A DNA stretch of 43,283 nt from Spirogloea muscicola (lineage: Eukaryota > Streptophyta > Zygnematophyceae > Spirogloeales > Spirogloeaceae): the NCBI GenBank assembly GCA_009602725.1, contig WELB01000217.1, positions 178,950 through 222,232 of the forward strand, in the 5' to 3' direction. The position numbers and the translations under genes are program-made. Below, piece by piece: positions 12,354-22,272 of the stretch. The number at the start of each line of letters is the position of its first letter. The stretch's first letter is position 1. Under the pieces are notes generated by a model, which made no database searches, was not told where the DNA came from, and saw nothing but the letters and a program-made list of their open reading frames with translations.

Positions 12354-13674
12354 ACAGCAGCAGTTGATGCGGCAGAGTCATCCTCCACAGCAGCAGCAGC
12401 CTGACAGCCTTCAGCAAGCGCAGTTGCAGCACCAGCAGCTTCAGGCCCAGGCCCAGGCCCAGGCCCAGGCCCAGGCTCAGGCCCAGGCCCGCGCTCAGGC
12501 CCAGGCGCAGGCTCAGGCTCAGACCCAGACCCAGGCTCACATCCAAGTGCAGCAGCAGCAGCAGCAGGCGCCACAGGATGTTCAGAGCCCATCAGATGAG
12601 CGGCTGCTCCAGCAGCAGCAAGCACAGCAGCTGGCAGCCCAGCAGGCTGTGCAGCAGCAGCAGGCACAGCAGCAGGCAGCATATGCAGCCCAGTGGCAGG
12701 CGGCACAGGTGCAGATACAGGCCAGGGCCCAGGCTGCCGCCCAGGGTCAGCAGCCCATGTCGCCTCAACAGAGGGCTCTGCTTTACGGTGCAGCTACTCA
12801 TCAGCAGCAGGCCTTCCTTGCACTCCCCCCCCCACCTGGCCAGCAACACCAGCGACAGCAGTTCTTTCAGGTGCGCTATAGTCCCAGGCTATCTGCAGAA
12901 GCAAGCTTCGTGCCACGTGCTTACTCTGTGATGTATTGACTTGAGTTCAATCTCATCCATCTCCTCTGCAGCAAGTCCAAGATACACGGCGGGCGAGCTT
13001 TCCTGGCGCCACTCAGCCTCAATACACTGCTACATATGGATCACCAGATGGGTGAGACCTCCTAGAACAGGACGCACTTCCTGAAATACATACCATGTTG
13101 AACCATGTAGCTTTCACTTGTCCTTGTATATATGTTTCTGCATCTTATCATGATCATGCTACATGAATGTTGCTCATCTGCCCAGGCTTGTGTTTGTTTA
13201 CACAAGCATATCAAATGCCCTGAGGCTTGATACTTTCGCTTGGGCATGCTGTCAAGTTTGCAAGGTAGTGGTCACAGTCAAATTCTAAATCACAAATCTG
13301 TGTGTGGTTTGCAGTACCTCAGCAATGCCATCGCAACGGCTGCCACTGTCACCGTTTGCAGCTCCACCGCAGTATCCTGGAGTCAATCCGGTATGTCTCC
13401 ACCACTTCACAGCATGCTCTGCTTGCTGCCCAGCACCTGTTTATCTGTAACTTCTTCTGATGCAACAGCACACTCCTGAAGCATGCCATGGTATTTCTTT
13501 ACTTTCAAGACTGTGGAGTGCTTGTCTGACGCCCTAGTGTTTGTCGCTGTTATGATGCTGATGATGACCTGGAAGGGCGAGAAGGCTGAGAGGAAGGAAG
13601 ATCAGCCAGACAAACTCTTCTCGGACCTTGATGTCTTTGGTGCATTCAAAGGCAGTGGTAAAGCCAAAGCTTAA
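8528..13674 (+). CDS. TOM1-like VHS-GAT domain protein (plant TOL-type, ESCRT-0 function)
   Basis: A likely ubiquitin-binding sorting adaptor that feeds membrane cargo to ESCRT at endosomes; plants use TOM1-like proteins in place of Hrs/STAM. Exons: 8528-8724, 8948-9026, 9259-9357, 9871-9984, 10198-10391, 10691-10772, 10927-11012, 11239-11400, 11536-11705, 11864-12063, 12205-12870, 12972-13051, 13315-13390 and 13576-13674, giving 767 residues in frame. The VHS domain (~37-165) is clear from [38 protein letters not shown] and [14 protein letters not shown]. The GAT domain (~225-335) shows [25 protein letters not shown] and [21 protein letters not shown] long Gln/Ala/Pro-rich tail follows and ends in [10 protein letters not shown], a motif also near the end of plant TOL proteins. 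ATG 8528 was chosen because it opens MKLFRSR directly before VHS; in-frame sequence upstream is low-complexity and GC-rich. Confidence 0.92.
12280..12351 (+). repeat. CAG/CAA repeat encoding 24 glutamines
   Basis: Exon 11 of the TOM1-like gene contains 24 consecutive Gln codons, mostly CAG with a few CAA near the 5' end. The long pure CAG stretch at the 3' end is the part most prone to slippage. It encodes residues ~487-510, in the disordered tail. Confidence 0.95.
12443..12537 (+). repeat. Hexanucleotide GCCCAG repeat encoding Ala-Gln dipeptides
   Basis: About 15 imperfect units of GCCCAG/GCTCAG encode alternating Ala-Gln in the TOM1-like tail (~residues 541-573), with isolated Arg and Thr replacements. 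A short GCCCAG array also occurs at the N-terminus of the KCR gene near 22324, so the unit recurs in unrelated genes. Confidence 0.9.
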
Positions 13675-14792
13675 GCTAGAGTGCATTAGAAGGTCGTTAC
13701 TTGAGGTCATCGTATTGCTTATTCCTGCCCCTAGAATCTCAAGTTCAAGGGCGTACATAGTTTGTTAGGATAATGCACATAAAGGTCTATCCCTCCACAG
13801 ATGGCGGGTGGTGGTGATGTGGAATATTTCGGCTCCCAATCTTCGTACTAGTTATGTGCCACTTTTGTGGCACGTAACATGAAGGTCATGGCTTCGCTGT
13901 GGGTCTGTCATGTTCTGACCTGACTTCAAAGTGTCGAGGTGCCGTTGTCTGGGTTGTGCTCTGAGCTGGAACTGCTCTACATTCTAAAATTTCAGATGAG
14001 GACCAAGAGCTTCCTGTGCTATAGCGCTTTTTTGGACCCTTTCATCTTTGTTCACTCCTTTTTCTGGTCTGCCAAATCACAGCCATCGCCCTCTCCTGGA
14101 AGAGTCCTTCCTTTGCACTGTCTCACCTTCCAGTCACCAACTGCATAATTGTATAGTTGGCAGGAAAATAGAAAAAGCATACCCAGAGGAAGGTGATGAC
14201 TGTGAGAGGCCAGCCCAAAACAAAACGGCAAGAAGTTTAAGGGTAGAAGGCGAGACCACAAACTACCCATTATGTTTTCCTACTACTCTCCAGAACTGAG
14301 TGGGCTGTCAACCACTTTCAAATGCATATTGCTAATAGCATAGCTATTGTACCTGGTTGGAGCATCTCGCTTTCAGAAGGTGTTATGGAGTACTTCCCGA
14401 AGACCCAGATGGCACCAGCCTTGCTTGCTGGTGACATTCTTTACTTTGAGAACCATTGCCTTCAGGTCCTAGCTGACAAAAAGGCCAACTCAGTGATCCT
14501 AAATGGCACAGCTGGTATTGAGGACTCTTGTCCAAGAACATGACAAGCTGACTGCACTTCAAGACCATCCTTCCAAGCCGCCAGCAGCATTTGTTACATA
14601 CGTTATTATCACAATGCTTTGACAGTCCATGCAAAGTGAGCATAAAGTGGCCACTGAGGCCTGGCGGCTCCATCCTCATTTGGCCAGCAAAGTTGGCTTA
14701 CCATGAGTGTTGTGCTTTGAGTGCACAAAGCAGCGGCCTGAAGTCTTACATCGCAAATGGTAAGATTGGGGAAGTATCCTAGAAATACATGC
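13675..14792. other. Convergent intergenic interval with hairpin-repeat fragments
   Basis: No gene is supported. The interval lies between the 3' ends of the TOM1-like gene and a minus-strand gene. At 14191-14220 there is a copy of the short GAGAGGCCAGCCC repeat. On the minus strand at about 14055-14115 there is a diverged relative of the CTCTTCCAAGAGAGGGCG element seen near 25930. TTACA at 14746-14750 and 14594-14598 is TGTAA on the minus strand and may end the minus-strand transcript. Confidence 0.55.
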
Positions 14793-15940
14793 TCATGGTT
14801 CCAAGCCACCCCAGCGAGGCTCTATGACCTCAAGCGTGGCAAAAATGAGTCGCATCCGATCAGCAACAATGGAGGCCTCCTCTGCTTCTCCCACCACCGC
14901 CAGCTGCTCCATCTGCAGCCGTGGGATAGAGAACCTGCCATGGCACTCTGCCATTGAAGATGAGCGGGAGGCCACCGGAGGATGAGCTGAAGTATGACTC
15001 AAGCGCGGCAGCTGGAAGGATGCAGGCAGGGTGCGGTCAGGAGGGGGCTGCATACCAGGCCATGCCCTGGTTGTAGTAGGCATTGATGATGAGCTGGGTG
15101 AAGCCCCGCCACTGGAGGAGGGCGTCAGCGGACACGGCCCTGGTGCTGGACCAGCGCAGGACCATGGTCTGGGGGATGCCCATGATCGTGATGAACACCA
15201 ACGCAAGCCAGAGGATGCACTCCCGCACCTGCGCGCATCCCAGTCTCGCCCACTTGGTGGCAATTCCGGGAAGATCTGAGCAATGGGCACATGCAAGCGC
15301 TCGCCTTTGCAACGGGGGCAACGGGGAAACCTGGGAAAACCACGGAGGCGCTTGCAATGGCTGCCAAAACATGACTTGCACCAGTGGCAGTGATATTACA
15401 TCGTATCTTCTTTCTAGTCGAAATCTTGATGTATATGTCATATATACGATCATACATGAATTTATGATCGAGGAGGCGGAGCTCAGAGAGGGCCAGCATC
15501 ACCTCCTCGGGCGCGAGCCGGCAGCACAGCTGCACGGCGGGGCCCTCGTCCGCCCGGCCCAGGCGCGGGCGCTCCGGCAGGTCCAGCACTTCCAGCTCCT
15601 TGCGCAGGCCGTCCTCCGTGCACCCCACGGAGTACGCCGTCACCCCGGCCCGCACAAACTCCTGCGCCCACGTTGCGCACCGCCGGACTGGCCATGAGAT
15701 CCTCCGCACGACCCAAAACCCCAGAGCCCTTCAACCCCGAGCCCTGAGCGCCCAGTCGGGCGGGGCTGGGTTGCAGCGCGGGCCTTGAGGTGCTTGCTGT
15801 GGCCGCCCTCCAGCACGGCGGCCTTGTAGCGGCGGTGCAGCCCTCGCGCGATGGCGCTCGGCGACCGGAACTCGTCGTCCAGCGTCGACGACGCGCCGCA
15901 GCGGCGCCGCTGTGGGCGGCGCCGGGCGGGCAGCGCGGCC
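14793..15940 (-). CDS. Unrecognised conserved protein with a hydrophobic segment (5' part in gap)
   Basis: Not identified. Coding segments read on the minus strand, 5' to 3': a piece beside the N gap containing LDDEFRSPSAIARGLHRRYK (about 15785-15900); EFVRAGVTAYSVGCTEDGLR and following (about 15445-15660); an exon 15228-15037 with a hydrophobic stretch CILWLALVFITIMGIPQ then AYYNQGMAW; and a last exon with LQMEQLAVVGEAEEASIVAD ending at the stop at 14793. Splice sites around the middle exon are plausible; the first junction lacks a clear GT donor. The arrangement (basic N-terminal piece, soluble part, one or two membrane segments, acidic C-terminus) would suit an organelle membrane protein, but this is inference. 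The coding start lies in or beyond the gap. That the segments belong to one gene is itself inferred from strand, order and quality. Confidence 0.5.
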
Positions 15941-16375
15941 NNNNNNNNNNNNNNNNNNNNNNNNNNNNNNNNNNNNNNNNNNNNNNNNNNNNNNNNNNNN
16001 NNNNNNNNNNNNNNNNNNNNNNNNNNNNNNNNNNNNNNNNNNNNNNNNNNNNNNNNNNNNNNNNNNNNNNNNNNNNNNNNNNNNNNNNNNNNNNNNNNNN
16101 NNNNNNNNNNNNNNNNNNNNNNNNNNNNNNNNNNNNNNNNNNNNNNNNNNNNNNNNNNNNNNNNNNNNNNNNNNNNNNNNNNNNNNNNNNNNNNNNNNNN
16201 NNNNNNNNNNNNNNNNNNNNNNNNNNNNNNNNNNNNNNNNNNNNNNNNNNNNNNNNNNNNNNNNNNNNNNNNNNNNNNNNNNNNNNNNNNNNNNNNNNNN
16301 NNNNNNNNNNNNNNNNNNNNNNNNNNNNNNNNNNNNNNNNNNNNNNNNNNNNNNNNNNNNNNNNNNNNNNNNNNN
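15941..16375. other. Assembly gap of 435 Ns
   Basis: A run of N of estimated length. It removes the end of the CYFIP gene and the start of the unrecognised minus-strand gene. Open frames crossing it are artefacts of translating N. Confidence 1.
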
Positions 16376-19300
16376 CGCCGGCCGCAGCGCCGCCGGGCCG
16401 CCGCCAAGCGCCGCCGCCGGCGGTGGGCTGCCCCACGATTCCCGCTCCTTGCCCAGCACCACGTCTAGATGCAGCAGCCCCCGCCGCAGCAGCGGCGCCT
16501 GTCGCTTGCCGCCACCGCCTCCGCCGGTCTCCGCAATGTACAGCGCCGCTGTTCGATCCGCGGCCTCCACAATTTCCGCCAGAGCGCCACTGCGCCGCAG
16601 CTCGCCCGGCAGGCCGGCGGCCAGCGGCGCGGCCTGCAGACGCCACTGGCGCGACGCCGGCCGGAGGGCGCCGCCGTCCAGCAGCGCCAGCAGCGCCATG
16701 ACCGTGCCGACCTCCTTGAGCGCCTGCAGCACGTCGCCCATGGCCTCGTAGCTGGCCACGCCACCAACTGCCTCCAGCACCTCCAAGACCGCCGCCGGCC
16801 CGAGCTCCGGCGGCGGCAGGTGGGCGGCCTCCGGCAGCAGGGGCAGCAGCTTCGCCACGTGCGGCGCCAGCTCCAGGAGCACCTTCTGGTCAAGCACGCC
16901 AATGAGCGCCTGGACCACGCCCGCCAAAGCTTGCCCGCCGCCGAGGAGCTCCGCCATTGCCTTGACGTGCTGCGCTCCAATGAAGCTGCCGTGCAACTCC
17001 GCTATGAAGGCGAAAGAAGAGGTGAGGTCGGGGTTGCCGTAAGCGGACGTTGCTCGGTTGGCCGCCGGCGCCGGGGCCCTGCGGACAGGCCGCTGGCAGT
17101 GCTTGGGGGTCCTCACGAAGCGCCGCGTCGTGTGGCAGTAGACGAAGTTCGGGAGGAGGTCGGCTGCGACCTCGCTGACGACGTGCGCGGCCAGGCGCGC
17201 TGACAAGGGTGCGCCGTTGATGTCTGCCAGGAGGGCCGCAAAGGGCACGACCGGGAGGAGCCGCGATAGCACCGCATGCGCGTCCTGGAGCACGCGCAGC
17301 TGCTGCGCCACCTCCACGAGCGCGCACAGGCTCTGGGCCGCCGCCGACTGCACCAGGAAGGCCAGGTTGTCTGCCACGAGGCAGCTCGCGCACTGACCCA
17401 GCAGCGCGCGCAGGTCCACGGTGCGGCCCACGAGCTGCACTGCACGCTGCTGGCTGACCAGCCCCCAGCACTTGTCCAGCACGCCCAGCCTCTTCCGGTT
17501 CATGGCCGCGGCGACAAAGTCATCGTCCAGCAAATTGACGGCCACCTGCTCCTTGGCGTGCACAAACATGGCCTCGCTCACGCCCAGCACTACCTGCGGG
17601 CAGCGTGACGGGGGCTGTCAGCAACTTCTAGCACGAAGATCAGATCGTCGGAATGGTTCAGCTTGGTGCAAGGGACGAGGACCTGCAAGAGATACGGCCC
17701 TTGGATAGATGCTGTCAAAAGCAGCGTGTGTGGTGACCTGGTCGAAGCAGACGTCCAGCTCAGCCTCGACCTCGTCGTACAGGAAGCGCTGCTGAAGGAC
17801 CAGCAGCGCATAGCTCGCAGCGTCGTTGTAGATGCTCAGAGGGACCATTGCCAGCTCTGCGTCGCCGTCCTTGGAGGCGAGACAGAGTGGGAGCACGAGT
17901 GCCCAGGGGATCGAGCAGGACGGCGGCGAGCAGTGCCTCGGTTGGCAGTCCATGTGCATCTCCCGGAACCAGAGGAAGGACACGTCCGAGATGTCGCAGA
18001 CGATGGTGTGAGCATGCAGCAGCCGCTCAAACACGGCCAGCTGCCCTGCAAAGTGCTCCAGGTCGGGCACGCCGGCGAGCTGGTCTGCCTCGGCCGTGCT
18101 GAAGGTGCTGCCGCACGCCATCAGCAAGTGCGCGACAGCGTGGCTGATGCCACGCATCTGCACACCACCTCCACCGGCGTTGATTCAGCTTCTAGCCGGC
18201 CCTTGTCTGTGTTTGCAGGCCCACTGGCGCAATAGCATCTGTGCTGCAACTGAAGTCCAAGCTACTCGGCAGGCACGGGTATCTAGTTGGACGCCAGTAG
18301 TTACATCCTTGCGATGGCATGGTGCGCTACCTGCCGCTCTTGCTGATCCTCCGCGTCTCCTTCCTCTGCCGCCTTGAGTAGGAGAGCGGCCGAAGCACAT
18401 AAGTCCTGCAGCAGTCTGCTTATGCAGCATGGCCCCCTTTGCGGCATGTCAGGGTGAGTCATTGCTGGAGATTGTTATTGTAGAACCTTGATGGAGGCTC
18501 GAGATTCCTTGATCAGGCTCCAAGCTCACGCGTTTAGAAGTGAATCGCAGTAGCGCCAGCTGACCTGACCACTTCGGGCCTCTGACGGGTTGACTGTTGA
18601 CTGAGCATGCCAGCAACTTTGTCCTGCAAGGACAAGAAGAGCATCTGGCGTGAACCCCAGACTTTGAAAGAAGCGCACACATTGCAAGCTTTCTTGCAAG
18701 CTCACTGCTTTGCAGCTGAAAGTGAGAGTGAGGTGCTGTTGGGGGCCTGCCTGCAGGAAGTGGCGGATCAAGTTCGGCATGGCCAGGTGCAGAAGCTTGC
18801 GGATCGTAAGAGCTTGCGACGAAAGCAGGGCGGCCATGCCCTTGAGCTGCCTTATCACCTCAACCACAACCCGCTTTTCTTCAGAGTTGAAAGTGCTGCA
18901 TAGTTCCTGTGCACATTTGACCACAGTTGTGATGGTATGAAGATAGTAGCAATCTCAGTAGACTACTGCTGCCATCTCAAGCCTGGTCTCTGTTTGTCAA
19001 GCAATCATTTGTAGATGTCAGAAAGTTGGCCAGCTACCGGATGAACGCCTGGATCAGCAGCGAGGCATGAGTTCTTCCAGGCATGGAACTGCAGCAGCCG
19101 CTCTCGTGCACACTGCATGGCGCTCAGAGCAGCTCCAGCAGCCTCCACAGCCTTGGTAGCATCTTCTGGTCCACCCTGCCCACCATTAATTGGAGTGGGC
19201 TCATGAGCATCAGTTTGATTGCACCAAACATGGCGATTGGTAGGGCCTGGGACACACATTGAGTTACTCACTAGACTGGCGGCAGCGCCAAGCTCCAGAC

Positions 19301-22121
19301 AGCAGACATCGTGCACTTGGACCATGGATGGAAGGTGTCCCACCAAGCCGTAGAGGCTGGCATATGTGTAAATGGAGAGGGTTAAGGTGAAGATAAGTGG
19401 GGGCATATGACAAGTGATGGGGATGTCATCAGATACATCCTCATGCTAGGCAGATCAAGAGCCAGGTGAGTGGATATGGAGGACCGGCCAGCTGAGCAGG
19501 TGTGGGGCTGGGAATCTGCTGCCGAAGAAATGGACACAGCTCCGCAAGCATTCTCGCCACCTGCAGGTAACTATCGCAGTATCCTGCCACCACAGGTTCA
19601 ATCTGCACAGATTGCTGCCTTGCCTGACTTTAGAGCCAAGCATAATAGATTTCAATTAGCTGCGCAGTATCCTGCCACCACCGGCGCAATCTGCACATAA
19701 ATGCCTTTATCAATGACAGGGCCTATCAAGGGAGCTAGATGGCAGACTGACGCCACGGCTTATGTGGAATAAGGTGAAAGGTCACCTGTACACGCTGGAT
19801 GCAACGCTCCATTGCAAAGGTTGCATCTGTTGATGCGCTGCCTTGAGCTAGGAAGTAGAGGGCTGGTATTGCCCGCAGGGCTGTCAGCCTCTGCCTGCCC
19901 TCCCCATTCTCTGGCTCTTTCGCCACTTTCAGGGCTAGTAGGAGCATCTCCTCTACCAGATTGTCCATGCTGCACGCGGACCATACATGGTGGCCCCCCA
20001 GTGTCAGGCTTGAGAGGGTCTATGATGCAACATTATGGGGACAGAAGACTACGCACGTCAACCTCAAGAAGTGTCTAGATTTGGTGGCAATGAGAAGTAA
20101 TTGTGATCAACCTACTTGGAACTTTTTGCCAATTGTCCTTGCAGAGCAAAGATGAAGCTCCAGCGGTGCACCTGAAATGCCTGTAATACCCATTTTTTGT
20201 GCTTGCTTGTCAGAGAGTGACTGGCGGCCCTATGCCAGAGTCTTGACCATGTTCCAGTATTGGATGCCAGCAACATCTATCTTACGTCAGGTGCACTCAA
20301 AGACAGTAAAGAGGGCCACTTGCCGTTAGTGCTTCCGCCTTCGCTTGGACGCCCGCTTCAGTCTTGCGCCCCTGATTTAAGCAATTCAGAGCCCTGGTCC
20401 TCCACCGATGAGAAATGTCAGACAAAAGCAGTGGCATTATGCACTCCCCAGATTTGCTCACCAACTACTAGCTCCACACTTGCCGTCATCACACTTGCGT
20501 GATTAGTACGTACCAGCGGTACCACTGAAGATCCTGGGCCAGGGAGGACTTTGCATTCTTGAGGTTGTCCAGCACTACGAGGGCGTCCACCAGCCTTACA
20601 GAGCTCCTGCTTTACGCGGTTGTCAAGGTGACCACGAAGAGGGAGCTTGCAGGAGATTACCCTGCGGCATTGTGATCCTCAAGAAGCAGGGGCTCTCTAT
20701 GTGTTCCTTAAAGGCCGCTGAGAGACACGTTCGATACAAGATCCTGGAAGACTACCCCAGCAACTCTGCCTTCACTTGAAAGCCCAGATTGCAGAGTGGC
20801 ATTCCAGAAAGACAGGCAGTAGCGGACGGTACAGACCACAGGATGGCCGGGTGTGTGCTCCGGCAATGCACGGGCTCTGCGTGAGAGTCCTCCACCATGC
20901 ACGCAGTGAACTGCAACTACCGGGCAGGGAAGCCTTTGGGTCAGGAAAAAGGGCCAAACAATGCATGCCCAGGTCGTCTGGCTTACTTAGCCGCTGGCGT
21001 CAATGGTGTTCCTCGTCTGTCAAATCTACCAGCCAAGTCAACAGTCTGGCAGCCAAGTCAGCCGGGGCAGGGCATTGCATGCAGTGGCACGCGTGCACCT
21101 TGCTTGTCACAGTTGCTTGCCACTGGTGGATCGTCTGCAGGTGATCCATCTGAGTGTCCAGCACTTGGAAGACGTCCCACGCTGACTGCGCCGTCTCCTC
21201 AGGGCCAATGTCCGACAACTGCAGACTCGCCCAAGCACAGCTGCTTCAGAAGGCCGCTTGCCAGGAGGCTCCAAGTGCAAACCTTTGGAGGGCGTGCCCG
21301 TGATGACTGCTTCTCACTCATCAGCGGGGCAGCGGCCAAGAGAAGGCTGGCTCGCTGGGCAGGGCAGTCAGAGGCTGCGAGAAGCCAACCGGCCCGCCGC
21401 TGTGCCAACCTGCGGGGGCAGGGCTCGGGAGCAGCACCGGTGAGCGTACAGCTTTGCCTGCATCGCGCGAGCTTCACCAAGAAGATGCTCCTGCAAGCCA
21501 CGCGGAACGCCAAGTGCAACGTGATGCTGGCATCCACGCCTCGCGCAGTCAAGGGCGTGGAGGTGTATGTTTTGCTACGGCTTGGAGAGACACAGCCGTA
21601 GAGGTGGCTACGAGCAGCCACGCTGGCGAGAGCCGAAGTCACGGGCGCGTCGGCTGCCGACCAATTTGGCGACGTTTGGGAGCTCATCGCCGTCCCCCAG
21701 CTCCAGCCCCGCCGGCCCACTCCCGACACCTGCGGCGCGCGGGGCACAGGGAGCTCGAGGCAGAGGCAGCGGTTGAGCGGCGGAGCAGGGCTGAGGCGCG
21801 ATGGCCAACAACGCAGGTGCTCGTGGGGTGAGGGGGAGAGCCTGTGAGCTCACCAAGGCCGTCGGCAGGGAAGAAGATGGTGGACGCCAGGCCCTGCAGG
21901 TTGGGCTGCGTCTCCTGGCGGCGGCGCGAGCCCAGCACGCAGGTGAGGGGGCGAGGTCACCGGCAGGTTAGGGTTTAGGTTTTAGGGTTTCCGGGGGTTA
22001 TGGTTCAGGGTTTAGGGTTTGGGGGAGGGCGGCGGAGGCGTGGGTAGGGCAGGCGCACCGGGGGCAGCTTGGCGGCGACGGACGCTGCGAGCTCCTCCGC
22101 CGCCGCGCAGGAGGCCGCCAT
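16376..22121 (-). CDS. CYFIP/SRA1/PIR121 subunit of the SCAR/WAVE complex (C-terminus in gap)
   Basis: CYFIP binds Rac-type GTPase and holds SCAR/WAVE inactive until signalled, thus controlling Arp2/3 actin nucleation. The start is ATG at 22121 (exon 22121-22059, MAASCAAAEELAASVAAK). Clear later exons, high to low, are 21914-21854 (ETQPNLQGLA), 21490-21410 (LYAHRCCSRALPPQ, family LYTWRSCSRAIPQ), 21218-21099 (DVFQVLDTQMDHLQTIHQWQ), about 20595-20515 (VVLDNLKNAKSSLAQDLQWY), about 19975-19780 (VEEMLLLALK), about 19200-19030 (LLQFHAWK), about 18920-18750 (SEEKRVVVEVIRQLKGM), 18157-17738 (FLWFREMHMD, YNDAASYALL, RFLYDEVEAELDVCFDQ) and 17593 down to the gap (QLVGRTVDLRALL, LPNFVYCHTTRRFVRT, GSFIGAQHVKAMAELLGG). 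The order follows the family throughout. Some intermediate exons were not resolved. Only the final part, near the DECVEFHRLW-type region, is missing. Confidence 0.88.
19575..19697. repeat. Short direct duplication within CYFIP
   Basis: A ~35-base sequence beginning CGCAGTATCCTGCCACCAC and ending CAATCTGCACA occurs at 19575-19609 and again at 19663-19697 with a few differences. On the coding (minus) strand one copy leads into an apparent exon end (VVAGYCDSYLQ) at about 19565. It may be a partial exon or splice-region duplication. Confidence 0.7.
21967..22020 (-). repeat. Interstitial telomere-like motif in CYFIP intron 1
   Basis: Degenerate TTTAGGG units on the plus strand (GTTAGGGTTTAGG, TTTTAGGGTTT, CAGGGTTTAGGGTTTGG), meaning CCCTAAA in the sense of CYFIP. 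It lies about 40 bases after the first exon. The same motif class occurs before the ARL2 start codon (~32460-32484) and once at ~26562. In plants, AAACCCTAA telo-boxes near transcription starts act as promoter elements; this role is inferred here. Confidence 0.75.
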
Positions 22122-22272
22122 GGCAGGCGGGCGCGGCCCCTGGCCCGGCCTGGCTGTGGGGGTTGTGGGACCCCTAGGGTTCGAACGCCCGCCCTCCTGA
22201 GCCCCGAACCCCAGCCCTCGACCACAGCCGCTCCGCTCCACACCAGCAGCCGCCGTCTGTCCTCCCTGCGCC
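22122..22272. promoter_or_regulatory. Putative bidirectional promoter between CYFIP and KCR
   Basis: Only 151 bases separate the start codons of two divergent genes, so both promoters and both 5' UTRs must overlap here or extend into the CYFIP first intron. The interval is GC-rich with no TATA box seen. It contains CCCTAGGGTTCGAACG, which resembles a tRNA B box but has no surrounding tRNA structure. Confidence 0.5.

Noticed and set aside
12175-12706. Leu- or Ala-rich minus-strand open frames opposite the polyQ region
   Set aside because: They are reverse-frame translations of CAG and GCCCAG repeats within the TOM1-like exon.
15640-16700. Long open frames running through the N block on both strands
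   Set aside because: They are open only because N was translated as unknown; the real coding frame of CYFIP enters the gap from the right and other frames are shadows.
22170-22195. B-box-like GGTTCGAACG suggesting a tRNA gene
   Set aside because: The flanking bases cannot form a T arm, no A box lies upstream at the right distance, and no acceptor stem is visible.
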